Shown: positions 15,509 to 23,851 of the stretch, piece by piece
Position numbering within the stretch: position 1 is the first letter of the stretch
Layout of the letters: every line of letters begins with the position of its first letter
Assembly: GCF_022953055.1 (NCBI RefSeq)
Contig: NZ_JALJEJ010000015.1
Coordinates: 1-64,000, forward strand
Length of the DNA stretch: 64,000 nucleotides
From: Mucilaginibacter straminoryzae
GTDB taxonomy: Bacteria > Bacteroidota > Bacteroidia > Sphingobacteriales > Sphingobacteriaceae
Direction of reading: 5' to 3'
Notes under the pieces: generated by a model
Database searches by the model: none
Seen by the model: only the letters and a program-made list of their open reading frames with translations
Told to the model about the DNA's origin: nothing
Translations under genes and position numbers: made by a program

Positions 15509-16279
15509 ATGAAATCAACCGCTATCTACCTTTTCGCACTGCTAACCCTGTTATGCTCGTGTAAATCTGAATACCTTACCAATGCCATGTTTCAGAACGA
15601 TGTGCAGTACATGGCAAAAGCACACTCCACAGATTCTGTAAAAACCCATACTTATGCTTCTGGTGTACTAGCCATCCATAGCGGCGACCAGTTTGGCAAC
15701 GCTTACGGCACCGCCGGTATGCTGAATGTTTACCAATCGCATACACTTGCAGAACCCAACCTTAACGTTGCTTATGGCGTATTTGGCTATGCGGGAAACT
15801 ATTCCAGAACTTCGGACAATAACAATAGTAAAAGCACTGCCGATTTTAGTAAAGGTTTCAGTGGTATTGGCGGCAACTTTTCCATTTCGGGATATATACC
15901 AGGCAAGAAGGCAGACTGGAGGGTATTAGGTGTAGATGTGATGTATAGTAAAGAATTTGGCGACTATGCCGCTTTCAGGAAGCAGGGTATTAATAATGAT
16001 GATTACACCTTCTACCCCAGCAGCAGGTTATTCACCTGGGGGCTTTTCTCTGAAGTGCTGATCAAGAATTCCGACGATGTTTCTTTAGGTTTCAAACTGG
16101 GTTTATACAACTCTCCCAACCAGCCCCACCGTGTAGAAGGATTGCCTATCAATAACGTAAATCTCAACGCTGTTGTGGGCTACCGCCACCTGATGTTTAT
16201 CAGTTCGCTAAAACTGATACCGACAGATGTCTTCCTGTTTCCGTCGGGCTTTCAGATCGGCGCTGCTTACCGGTTTTAA
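15509..16279 (+). CDS. Lipoprotein with predicted beta-rich domain, 256 aa
   Basis: A lipoprotein signal (MKSTAIYLFALLTLLCSC) gives a lipidated Cys at about residue 18. The mature part has regularly spaced amphipathic strands (GVLAIHSGDQFGNAYGTAG, NLNVAYGVFGYAGNYS, VGYRHLMFISSLKLI) and ends in an aromatic strand FQIGAAYRF. That suggests a small outer-membrane-associated barrel. I do not recognise a named family. Its stop codon overlaps that of the converging FAH-family gene by 4 bp. Confidence 0.7.
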   Translation: MKSTAIYLFALLTLLCSCKSEYLTNAMFQNDVQYMAKAHSTDSVKTHTYASGVLAIHSGDQFGNAYGTAGMLNVYQSHTLAEPNLNVAYGVFGYAGNYSRTSDNNNSKSTADFSKGFSGIGGNFSISGYIPGKKADWRVLGVDVMYSKEFGDYAAFRKQGINNDDYTFYPSSRLFTWGLFSEVLIKNSDDVSLGFKLGLYNSPNQPHRVEGLPINNVNLNAVVGYRHLMFISSLKLIPTDVFLFPSGFQIGAAYRF

Positions 16280-17133
16280 ACTCCGGTATAGGCCTTTACC
16301 CTTTGCCGCTGGCTGCCCAGTCCATCAATACCGCATTCCACCAGGTCACCGGGCTTTAAAAATACAGGCGGTTTAAACCCGGCACCAGAACCTGCCGGCG
16401 AACCGGTAGAAACCACATCGCCTGGGTACAATGTCATGAACTGGGTAATGTAAGCGACCAGGTAAAACGGGTTAAAGATCATATCCGCCGTAGTGCCATT
16501 CTGCATCAGTTTGCCATTCAGGCTCATCCAAACGTGCAGGTTACCTGTATCTGGTATTTCATCGGTGGTAACCAGGTAAGGGCCAATGGGTGCAAAAGTA
16601 TCACAACCCTTGCCTTTGTCCCAGGTGCCGTTACGTTCGAACATAAAAGCACGTTCGGATACATCATTATGCAAAACGTATCCTGCCAGGTAATCCTTCA
16701 CCTGTTCTTCTTTCAGGTACGACGCCTTTTTACCGATCACCATGGCAAACTCCGTCTCCCAATCGGTCTTTTCAGAACCCTGCGGTATCACAATATCATC
16801 ATAGGGGCCGTTTAACGCCGAGTTACTTTTGATAAAAATCACCGGCTCCTTTGGGAGTGCGGCGCCTACTTCTGCAGCATGGTCTTTATAATTCAATCCC
16901 ACACATACAATTTTTGAAGGCCTGGCGACGGCGCTGCCAAGGCGAACGTCGCCGTTCAGCCGAACCAATCCCTCCGGCTTTTGCTTCACCAAATCTGCAA
17001 CACGTTTTAACCCATCCGTCTCAAAAAAAGCTTCGTCGTAGTTGCTGATAAAGGCCGAAATGTCGTACTTTATCTCATCGATTAAAATTCCAGGCTTTTC
17101 CTGTCCCGGCTGTCCGTATCTGAAAAGTTTCAT
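16276..17133 (-). CDS. Fumarylacetoacetate hydrolase family protein
   Basis: A 285-residue cytoplasmic enzyme. The catalytic domain starts at KIVCVGLNYKDHAAEVG near residue 74. Metal-site segments include the DWETEFAMVIGKKA acidic cluster near 128 and NDVSERAFMF near 156, followed by GDVVSTGSPAGSG near 240. Family members hydrolyse or decarboxylate diketo acids; this architecture is close to 2,4-diketo-3-deoxy-L-fuconate hydrolases and ureidoglycolate-lyase-like proteins, but no sugar-acid pathway gene is nearby. It is divergent from a small lipoprotein gene with only 24 bp between starts. Confidence 0.88.
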   Translation of the reverse strand: MKLFRYGQPGQEKPGILIDEIKYDISAFISNYDEAFFETDGLKRVADLVKQKPEGLVRLNGDVRLGSAVARPSKIVCVGLNYKDHAAEVGAALPKEPVIFIKSNSALNGPYDDIVIPQGSEKTDWETEFAMVIGKKASYLKEEQVKDYLAGYVLHNDVSERAFMFERNGTWDKGKGCDTFAPIGPYLVTTDEIPDTGNLHVWMSLNGKLMQNGTTADMIFNPFYLVAYITQFMTLYPGDVVSTGSPAGSGAGFKPPVFLKPGDLVECGIDGLGSQRQRVKAYTGV

Positions 17134-17157
17134 TTAGATAGTCCTTTTGCTTCAAAT

Positions 17158-17577
17158 ATGAAGAAATATCTTTGGTTATTGTTTATGGTTTGTTGTGGTT
17201 GCGGTTTAAAAAAAGCGCCGTCTGCTCTAAATGCAAGCGTTGTAAACACGCATACAGTCATCATTAGCTTTGGTGATAAAAACCAGCTGTCCGACTTCAA
17301 ACAAGATGCTTTTTCGAACGAAAGCTGGCAGAAACTATTACCTGTTTACAAAATGCCGGCAGATACAGACATGAAGGATTTCCAGGAGCCGCAGCCCGGT
17401 AAATACCTGTTGCGCGATAACGCTGTTGTATTTACGCCCGATACTCCACTTGTAAAAGGACAACGCTATTTTGTAAGGCTTTATCAATTTGCAGATCAGG
17501 AAAGCGCCTTCGATATTTTAAAAACCAGATGGAAAGGAAGAAGGCCGCAGTATGCAGAGAAAACATTCAGGCCTTAA
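17158..17577 (+). CDS. Small lipoprotein, 139 aa
   Basis: A Sec/lipoprotein leader (MKKYLWLLFMVCCGCG) places the lipidated Cys at about residue 13 or 15. The mature protein has no family that I recognise. Its C-terminal half (FTPDTPLVKGQRYFVRLYQF) resembles an Ig-like strand pair as found at the end of Bacteroidota surface lipoproteins. It is 24 bp from the divergent FAH gene and ends before a hairpin at 17584-17611. Confidence 0.65.
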   Translation: MKKYLWLLFMVCCGCGLKKAPSALNASVVNTHTVIISFGDKNQLSDFKQDAFSNESWQKLLPVYKMPADTDMKDFQEPQPGKYLLRDNAVVFTPDTPLVKGQRYFVRLYQFADQESAFDILKTRWKGRRPQYAEKTFRP

Positions 17578-17583
17578 AAAGCG

Positions 17584-17611
17584 AATACCTCCGGTCATTT
17601 ACCGAAGGTAT
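17584..17611. terminator. Hairpin between converging genes
   Basis: ATACCT and AGGTAT arms, with inner CGGT/ACCG pairing, lie between the lipoprotein and azoR stop codons. No T-run follows on either strand, so a terminator role is only possible. Confidence 0.35.
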
Positions 17612-17640
17612 AGCTCCTTGTCTGAAAATAGTTTTAAGAC

Positions 17641-18243
17641 TTAATCGATGTGGATGCTTTCAATACCTTTTTCCAGGGCATGTTCTTTAACACCAGGAAT
17701 TTTAACGCCTTCAGCACGGAATACCGTAAAATCAGTTACACCGATAAATCCAAAGAACAACTTCAGGTAAGGCACTACAAAGTCGTAACCTTTAGCAGGG
17801 CCGTCAGAGTAAATCCCTCCAGAAGACATGGCCACATAAGCTTTCTTATCTTTCAATAATCCGACAGGGCCGTTCTCGCTATAATTAAAAGTTATTCCCG
17901 CCCGTGTAATATGATCCATCCAGGCCTTTAAAGTAGTGTGAATGGTAAAATTGTAAAGCGGCGCGCCAATAACAATAATGTCCGAATCCAGCAGTTGCTT
18001 TACCGCCTCGTCTGAGTAACGCAGCGATGCCTTATCTTCCTCGGTAAGCTGTTCGCCGGGTGTAAACATTGCCTGCAGAATTTTAGGGTTCAGGTGCGGA
18101 ATATCCAGCTCATTCAAATTCACCTCGTCAACGGTACTGCCCGGATACTTTTCTATTACCTTTTCTACAACTGCCCGTCCTAATTTTATACTGTAAGACT
18201 GATCTCCCTGAATGCTGGAAATTAAATGAAGAATGCGTTTCAT
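17641..18243 (-). CDS. azoR: FMN-dependent NADH-azoreductase
   Basis: A 200-residue flavodoxin-like quinone/azo reductase that uses FMN and NADH for two-electron reduction of quinones and azo compounds, a detoxifying role. Seen: an N-terminal strand and flavin-phosphate region (RILHLISSIQGDQSYSIKLG), GAPLYNFTIHTTLKAWMDHITRAG near residue 95, and an AMSSGGIY loop near 140. It is transcribed divergently from an hxlR regulator gene. A 16-bp palindrome sits in the 185-bp shared region, a standard arrangement for redox-responsive HxlR control. Confidence 0.9.
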   Translation of the reverse strand: MKRILHLISSIQGDQSYSIKLGRAVVEKVIEKYPGSTVDEVNLNELDIPHLNPKILQAMFTPGEQLTEEDKASLRYSDEAVKQLLDSDIIVIGAPLYNFTIHTTLKAWMDHITRAGITFNYSENGPVGLLKDKKAYVAMSSGGIYSDGPAKGYDFVVPYLKLFFGFIGVTDFTVFRAEGVKIPGVKEHALEKGIESIHID

Positions 18244-18398
18244 AAAAACTTATTTAATGTTTTACCTTTTTAGGCGGGAGTTTTAAGTATTAAAATGCCA
18301 TTAGTTTTTTGCCGTCAGGCCTTTGCTCCCGCAATTCCTATGGCAAAGTTACCCCGGCATGCTATTCAAAAGATAGTACTTACCCAAAGGAAAGCGCT

Positions 18399-18414
18399 TA
18401 CTTTCAGGAAAGTA
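18399..18414. promoter_or_regulatory. Probable HxlR operator between azoR and hxlR
   Basis: TACTTTC-AG-GAAAGTA is a perfect dyad with 7-bp arms, 15 bp upstream of the regulator start. A weaker related half-site (TAGTACTTAC) begins near 18375. The position fits autoregulation. Confidence 0.6.
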
Positions 18415-18428
18415 CGTAGCTTTGGGGT

Positions 18429-18833
18429 ATGGCAATATTGATAGATAATGAGGTTTTTACCAAGCAGGAATGTGTCGGCTCGCTTAACAACGTGCTTGAC
18501 GCACTGTACGTATTAGGAGGCAAGTGGACATTGCCGTTGATATTAACCCTTGTGCAATCGCCGAAAAGATTTAACGAGATTCAGAACGAACTGAAGGGCA
18601 TTTCGCCAAAGGTTCTGGCAAAGGAATTAAAAGGGTTGGAACTGAATGAGTGCATCCGGCGCACTGTTTATCCAACTACACCTGTAACCATTATTTACGA
18701 AGCCACAGAACATAGCCTTACTTTAAAAAATGTACTGCACGAGTTGAGCGTTTGGGGCGGGCAGCATAAAGAAAAGATCAAGAGCAGCATGAAAAATAAG
18801 GCGAAAAGCACGGCAGGCAGTTCGTTAGTTTAA
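18429..18833 (+). CDS. HxlR family transcriptional regulator
   Basis: A 134-residue winged-helix regulator. The family signature is visible: an N-terminal Cys (KQECVGSLNN, Cys at about 13), LGGKWTLPLILTL near 31, RFNEIQNELKGISPKVLAKELKGLE near 48, and the wing RRTVYPTTPVTIIYEAT near 80. HxlR/YodB-type proteins often sense quinones or disulfide stress through such a cysteine. Divergence from azoR suggests it controls that reductase. The C-terminus is Lys-rich. Confidence 0.92.
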   Translation: MAILIDNEVFTKQECVGSLNNVLDALYVLGGKWTLPLILTLVQSPKRFNEIQNELKGISPKVLAKELKGLELNECIRRTVYPTTPVTIIYEATEHSLTLKNVLHELSVWGGQHKEKIKSSMKNKAKSTAGSSLV

Positions 18834-18923
18834 TCCGGGTTCTAAGTAATTATCAGCTGTTCTACTTGGTTGATTTAATAAACTTTATAAAAACGAAACC
18901 ACCATTTTTTCCACACCAAACAC

Positions 18924-18953
18924 TTGAAAATCAAATAAAAGTTATTATATTTG
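18924..18953 (+). promoter_or_regulatory. Strong promoter of the rimP-nusA-infB operon
   Basis: -33 TTG at 18924-18926 and a perfect -7 TATATTTG at 18946-18953, spaced 19 bp. The predicted transcript begins near 18960, immediately before a GC-rich hairpin. Confidence 0.75.
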
Positions 18954-18964
18954 CATCATCAGAA

Positions 18965-18995
18965 AAAAAGAGGGGGCCGCATGCCCCCTCTTTTT
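18965..18995 (+). terminator. 5'-terminal hairpin/attenuator of rimP-nusA-infB
   Basis: A perfect 13-bp stem AAAAAGAGGGGGC / GCCCCCTCTTTTT with a CGCAT loop and a T-run, lying between the promoter and the rimP start. It has the form of an intrinsic terminator and starts about 5 nt into the predicted RNA. It could be an attenuator, or a structure that stabilises the 5' end. Confidence 0.65.
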
Positions 18996-19018
18996 GGTTT
19001 TTATCAGTTAAACTCCAG

Positions 19019-19486
19019 ATGGCGAATATTGAAAAGCGGGTAACCGAACTGGTTGAAGAAAAGCTGGCTGAAATGCCCGAAATTTTCCTGGTAAGCGTGC
19101 GGATGCAGCCCAACGGAAAATTAATAATTTTAATTGATGGCGATAACGGCGCCGGGATTGATGCGGTAGCCCAGATCAGCCGGTTTGTAGGACATTTCCT
19201 GGAAGAGGAAAACGTGATCGACCACGCCTACACACTGGAAGTATCGTCGCCGGGGATTGATACCCCCCTAACCCTGCACCGCCAGTACGTGAAAAACGTT
19301 GGTCGCACTGTAGGCTTAAAAATGGCAGACGGCACCAAAAAAGAAGGCCAGCTGATTGCTGCCGATGAAAATGCATTAACCATAATTGAGAAGATAAAAG
19401 TAAAAGGTAAAAAAGCTGAGGAAGTGGAAACGGTGGTTCCGCTGGATCAGATTACAGAAACAAAGGTTTTAATATCATTTAAGTAA
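19019..19486 (+). CDS. rimP: Ribosome maturation factor RimP
   Basis: Assists maturation of the 30S subunit. About 155 residues. The N-terminal domain has RVTELVEEKLAEMPEIFLV, then the strand-turn LIDGDNGAGIDAVAQISR and the signature YTLEVSSPGIDTPL near residue 80. A C-terminal SH3-like domain follows. The frame extends upstream to 18866 but would run through the promoter and hairpin, so the ATG at 19019 is chosen. nusA begins 2 bp after its stop, indicating a tight operon. Confidence 0.95.
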   Translation: MANIEKRVTELVEEKLAEMPEIFLVSVRMQPNGKLIILIDGDNGAGIDAVAQISRFVGHFLEEENVIDHAYTLEVSSPGIDTPLTLHRQYVKNVGRTVGLKMADGTKKEGQLIAADENALTIIEKIKVKGKKAEEVETVVPLDQITETKVLISFK

Positions 19487-19488
19487 AG

Positions 19489-20727
19489 ATGAGCACCAAT
19501 ATTAACTTGATAGACTCTTTCCAGGAGTTTAAGGATTTTAAGAACATTGACCGCCCAACCATGATGAGCGTGCTGGAGGATGTATTCCGCAGCATGATCA
19601 GAAAAAAATATGGTACAGACGAGAATTGCGACGTGATTGTTAACACGGATAATGGTGACTTGGAGATCTGGCGTACGCGTACCGTAGTTGAGGATGGTTT
19701 CTCTGAAGATGACGACCTGGAAATTGAACTGGCAGAAGCCCTGCAGACAGATGAGGACCTGGAAGTTGGCGACGAGTTTGTAGAGCAGATCACATTGGAA
19801 AGCTTTGGCCGCCGTGCTATCCTGGCTGCCCGCCAGACACTGGTATCCAAAATTTTAGAATTAGAGAAGGATGAGATCTTCAAAAAATACAAAGACCGTG
19901 TAGGCGAAATTGTTACCGGCGAAGTTTACCAGGTTTGGAAAAAAGAAACCCTGGTGCTTGACGATGAAGGCAATGAACTGCTGCTGCCAAAATCAGAACA
20001 GATCCCTGCCGACTACTTCAAGAAAGGTGATAACGTTAAAGCAGTGGTGAGCAAAGTAGATATGATGAACAGCAACCCGAAGATCATCATCTCGCGTACC
20101 GCACCAGAGTTTTTACAGCGTTTATTCGAGTTGGAAGTACCCGAAATTTTTGACGGTTTGATCACCATTAAGAAGATCGTTCGCGAACCGGGTGAAAGAG
20201 CTAAAGTAGCGGTAGAATCTTATGATGACCGTATTGACCCGGTAGGCGCCTGCGTGGGTATGAAAGGCTCACGTATCCACGGTATCGTACGCGAACTGAA
20301 GAACGAGAACATAGACGTTATTAACTACACCAATAACAGCCAGCTGTACATTCAGCGCGCATTATCACCGGCCAAGATCACGTCTATCAAATTAGATGAA
20401 GAGAAAAAAACGGCTGCAGTGTATTTAAAACCCGATCAGGTATCATTAGCGATCGGCCGTGGCGGACACAACATAAAACTGGCAGGTAAATTGACGGGTT
20501 ATGAAATTGACGTTTACCGCGAAGCAGATGAGCAGGAAGAGGATGTGGACATCGAAGAATTTGCAGATGAAATTGACAGCTGGATCCTTGATGAGTTTAA
20601 ACGCATCGGTCTGGATACTGCCAAGTCTGTATTAGCTTTAACCGTTAACGAATTGGTAAAACGTACTGACCTTGAAGAAGAAACCGTTAAGGAAGTTTTA
20701 TCTATTCTGCAGGCAGAATTTGAATAA
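19489..20727 (+). CDS. nusA: Transcription termination/antitermination factor NusA
   Basis: Binds RNA polymerase and nascent RNA to modulate pausing, termination and antitermination. The 412 residues contain the N-terminal polymerase-binding domain (1-125), an S1 domain (about 130-200, GEIVTGEVYQVWKKETLVL), and KH1 and KH2 (about 225-345, VGACVGMKGSRIHGIVREL and LAIGRGGHNIKLAGKLTGYE). A C-terminal helix-hairpin-helix-like segment ends the protein. It lacks the long acidic repeats of enterobacterial NusA, as is usual outside Proteobacteria. It lies between rimP and infB, the conserved bacterial order. Confidence 0.97.
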   Translation: MSTNINLIDSFQEFKDFKNIDRPTMMSVLEDVFRSMIRKKYGTDENCDVIVNTDNGDLEIWRTRTVVEDGFSEDDDLEIELAEALQTDEDLEVGDEFVEQITLESFGRRAILAARQTLVSKILELEKDEIFKKYKDRVGEIVTGEVYQVWKKETLVLDDEGNELLLPKSEQIPADYFKKGDNVKAVVSKVDMMNSNPKIIISRTAPEFLQRLFELEVPEIFDGLITIKKIVREPGERAKVAVESYDDRIDPVGACVGMKGSRIHGIVRELKNENIDVINYTNNSQLYIQRALSPAKITSIKLDEEKKTAAVYLKPDQVSLAIGRGGHNIKLAGKLTGYEIDVYREADEQEEDVDIEEFADEIDSWILDEFKRIGLDTAKSVLALTVNELVKRTDLEEETVKEVLSILQAEFE

Positions 20728-20752
20728 CAATCAATATGCGGAATTAAAATCG

Positions 20753-20760
20753 TATTTTTG
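20753..20760 (+). promoter_or_regulatory. Possible internal -7 element before infB
   Basis: TATTTTTG matches TAnnTTTG, 29 bp upstream of the infB start. No -33 TTG is at the expected spacing, so an internal promoter is only a possibility. Confidence 0.3.
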
Positions 20761-20788
20761 CATATAGCGTAAAGAGAAAATATATTAA

Positions 20789-23700
20789 ATGTCAGAAGAC
20801 AAATCCATAAAATTAATTAAAGCGGTAAAAGAGCTTAACATTGGTATGGGCACCATTGTCGACTTTTTAGCAGCTAAGGGGTACAAGGTTGAGAAATCAC
20901 CCCTCGCTAAACTCGACGGTGAAATGTACAACGTACTGTTAAAGGAATTTGCTGCCGACAAAATCATCAAGGAAGAAGCCAAGCAGATCCACATCGGGAA
21001 GATCCGTCGTGACGAGCCTGGCCAAAATCCGGAAAAACCTTTTGAAAACCGTCCGCGTTCAAAAGACTTTGAACAGGACGAAATACTGATTAAAAACGCC
21101 GGACACGCTCCTGCCGTAACGCCGGCAGAAAAGGCAAAGCCAGCCGAAGAACAATCAGAACGCGCGGAAGGTTCGCTGCCTGGCGTTAAAGTGGTGGGTA
21201 AAATTAACCTTGACGACCTGAACGGTCGTGGCAAGCAAGAGGCTAAACCTGCAGCACCTACGCCTGCACCGGCACCGGAAGTTAAACAACCGGAGCCGCA
21301 GCCAGAACCTGTAAAACCAGAACCGGTTACACCACCGGTCGCTGAAAAACCAGCTGCACCTACACCAGCCCCGGAAGTTAAACAACCGGAACCACAGCCA
21401 GCGCCTGTAAAACCAGAACCGATTACACCACCGGTTGCTGAAAAACCAGCTGCACCTGCACCAACACCGGAAGTTAAACAACCAGAGCCAAAGGCAGAGC
21501 CTGCAAAACCTGCTTCGGCGCCAGCGGCAGAGGAAGCACCGGCACCAGAAAATGAAGTAATCCGTGCGAAGGCAGAACGCCTGAGCGGACCGAACATCAT
21601 CGGTAAGATCCAGCTTCCGGTTGAGCAACCGAAACGCAGCGGACCGGTAGCATCTTCATCAAATACAAATAATAATTCTGCCGATCAGCGCCGTAAACGC
21701 AAACGCAAGGATACACCGTTTAACCAGCAACAAGGCGGTGGCGGACAGCAGCAGGGTAATAATAACCAGCAGCGCGGCCCGCACCAGGGTGGCGGCCAGA
21801 ACAGGCCAGGCCAGGGTGGCCGTCCGGATTTCCGGAACAACCGCAACAATGCGCCTTCTACACCGAAGGAAGAACCTTCAGAAAAAGAAATACAAGACCA
21901 GATTAAAGCAACCCTGGCCCGCTTAAGCGGTGCAGGTAAATCTGGCAAGTTTGCACAACGTGCTAAATTCCGCCGTCAGAAACGTGATGACATAGCGGCT
22001 TCTGCAGAGGAAGCAGCATTGGAACAGGAAATGCAATCCAGGGTGCTGAAAGTAACAGAGTTCGTTACCGCGAACGAGTTAGCCAGCATGATGGACGTGG
22101 GCGTAACACAGGTAATTTCTACCTGTATGAGCTTAGGCATGTTCGTTTCCATCAACCAAAGGCTGGATGCGGAAACGCTGAGCATTGTTGCCGAAGAATT
22201 TGGTTACGAAATTGAATTTGTTAAACCAGAAGACGAAGAAGTTAACCTGGATGAACCGGATAGCGAAGAAAACCTGATCCCGCGTTCACCGATTGTGACC
22301 ATTATGGGCCACGTTGACCACGGTAAAACCTCTTTGCTAGACTTTATCCGTAAAACTAACGTCATCGCCGGCGAGGCGGGTGGTATCACCCAGCACATTG
22401 GCGCCTACGAAGTTCAACTGGCGGATAACAAAGGTAAAATTACCTTCCTGGATACCCCTGGTCACGAAGCGTTTACCGCGATGCGTGCCCGTGGTGCACA
22501 GGTAACAGATATTGTAATTATTGTGATCGCTGCGGATGACAGCGTGATGCCGCAAACCCGCGAGGCCATCAACCACGCACAGGCTGCAGGCGCACCAATC
22601 ATCTTTGCCTTCAACAAAATGGACCGTCCGGGTGCGAACGCAGATAAAGTGCGCGAGCAGTTAGCCGGTATGAACATCCTGGTTGAAGAATGGGGCGGTA
22701 AATACCAAACTGCAGAAATATCTGCCAAAACAGGTATGGGCGTAGAGCTGCTGCTTGAAAAAGTATTACTCGAAGCCGAATTACTGGAACTGAGAGCTAA
22801 CCCGAATAAACGTGCCGTTGGTACCGTTATCGAGGCTGCTTTAGATAAAGGCCGTGGTATTGTAACTACCGTACTGGTACAAGCCGGTACACTGCGAGTA
22901 GGTGACCCTATCCTGGCAGGTTGCTATAGCGGGCGTGTTAAAGCTTTATCTAACGAGCGCGGCGCGCGTATAGACTTTGCGGGTCCTTCTACCCCGGTAC
23001 AGGTACTGGGTATGCAGGGTGCCCCGACCGCCGGTGATAAATTCAACGTAACTGAGACCGAAGTTGAGGCACGCGAAATTGCCAACAAACGTTTGCAGTT
23101 ACAACGCGAGCAGGGCTTACGTACGCAGAAACATATTACACTGGATGAGATTGGCCGCCGTTTGGCTATCGGCAACTTTAAAGAGCTGAACATTATTGTT
23201 AAAGGTGACGTGGATGGTTCTATCGAAGCGTTATCAGACTCTTTACTGAAGCTGTCTAAAGACGAGATCCAGGTGAACATTATCTCTAAAGCGGTAGGTC
23301 AGATCTCTGATTCAGACGTATTGCTAGCTTCTGCTTCCGATGCGATCATTATCGGTTTCCAGGTACGCCCTTCTGCAAGTGCGCGTAAACTGGCCGAGCA
23401 GGAGCAGATCGATATCCGCCTGTACTCGATCATCTATGACGCGATCAACGAGATCAAGGCGGCGATGGAAGGCATGCTTGCACCGACCTATGAAGAGAAG
23501 ATTGTTGCGAACGTAGAGATCCGCGAAACCTTCAAGATCAGTAAGGTGGGTACCATTGCAGGTTGTATGGTGTTGGATGGTAAAATTACCCGTAACAGCA
23601 AGATCCGTATCATTCGCGATGGTGTAGTAGTTTACACTGGCGAACTGGCTTCACTAAAACGTTACAAAGACGACGTGAAAGAAGTGAACGCAGGTTACGA

Positions 23701-23794
23701 GTGTGGTTTGAACATTCAGAACTTCAACAACATCGAGGTAGGCGACATTGTAGAAGCTTACGAAAACGTAGAAGTAAAACGCAAGTTGTCTTAA
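20789..23794 (+). CDS. infB: Translation initiation factor IF-2
   Basis: GTPase that brings fMet-tRNA to the ribosome. The 1001 residues comprise an N-terminal IF2N-like helix pair (1-65), a long disordered linker, a second IF2N-like domain (about 415-470), and the G domain (GHVDHGKTSL near 510, DTPGHEAF near 557, NKMD near 611, SAKTG near 648). Domains II-IV follow. The linker holds about three imperfect 32-34-residue Pro/Ala/Glu repeats (about 152-250) and a Gln/Gly/Asn-rich tract (about 315-355). It ends the rimP operon at a terminator. Confidence 0.97.
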   Translation: MSEDKSIKLIKAVKELNIGMGTIVDFLAAKGYKVEKSPLAKLDGEMYNVLLKEFAADKIIKEEAKQIHIGKIRRDEPGQNPEKPFENRPRSKDFEQDEILIKNAGHAPAVTPAEKAKPAEEQSERAEGSLPGVKVVGKINLDDLNGRGKQEAKPAAPTPAPAPEVKQPEPQPEPVKPEPVTPPVAEKPAAPTPAPEVKQPEPQPAPVKPEPITPPVAEKPAAPAPTPEVKQPEPKAEPAKPASAPAAEEAPAPENEVIRAKAERLSGPNIIGKIQLPVEQPKRSGPVASSSNTNNNSADQRRKRKRKDTPFNQQQGGGGQQQGNNNQQRGPHQGGGQNRPGQGGRPDFRNNRNNAPSTPKEEPSEKEIQDQIKATLARLSGAGKSGKFAQRAKFRRQKRDDIAASAEEAALEQEMQSRVLKVTEFVTANELASMMDVGVTQVISTCMSLGMFVSINQRLDAETLSIVAEEFGYEIEFVKPEDEEVNLDEPDSEENLIPRSPIVTIMGHVDHGKTSLLDFIRKTNVIAGEAGGITQHIGAYEVQLADNKGKITFLDTPGHEAFTAMRARGAQVTDIVIIVIAADDSVMPQTREAINHAQAAGAPIIFAFNKMDRPGANADKVREQLAGMNILVEEWGGKYQTAEISAKTGMGVELLLEKVLLEAELLELRANPNKRAVGTVIEAALDKGRGIVTTVLVQAGTLRVGDPILAGCYSGRVKALSNERGARIDFAGPSTPVQVLGMQGAPTAGDKFNVTETEVEAREIANKRLQLQREQGLRTQKHITLDEIGRRLAIGNFKELNIIVKGDVDGSIEALSDSLLKLSKDEIQVNIISKAVGQISDSDVLLASASDAIIIGFQVRPSASARKLAEQEQIDIRLYSIIYDAINEIKAAMEGMLAPTYEEKIVANVEIRETFKISKVGTIAGCMVLDGKITRNSKIRIIRDGVVVYTGELASLKRYKDDVKEVNAGYECGLNIQNFNNIEVGDIVEAYENVEVKRKLS
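21245..21535 (+). repeat. In-frame tandem repeat in the infB linker
   Basis: About three imperfect copies of a 96-102-bp unit encode KPAAPTPAPEVKQPEPQP-type sequence ending TPPVAE. The third copy is diverged. It expands the disordered IF-2 linker and is a likely site of length variation between strains. Confidence 0.8.
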
Positions 23795-23817
23795 CAAACA
23801 GTTGTGTTGAAAATATC

Positions 23818-23850
23818 AAACCCTTCGGGCATTCCCCGGAGGGTTTTTTA
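23818..23850 (+). terminator. Terminator of the rimP-nusA-infB operon
   Basis: AAACCCT...AGGGTTT arms (23818-23824 and 23840-23846) with inner CGGG/CCCG pairing, then a run of T. Confidence 0.85.
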
Positions 23851-23851
23851 T

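Noticed and set aside
18866..19018. 51-residue N-terminal extension of RimP
   Set aside because: It would be translated from promoter and hairpin DNA; RimP homologues begin at the ATG at 19019.
20785..21948. Long minus-strand ORFs opposite infB rich in Gly/Ser/Cys/Trp
   Set aside because: They are the complement of the repetitive Pro/Ala/Gln linker of IF-2; composition is an artefact.
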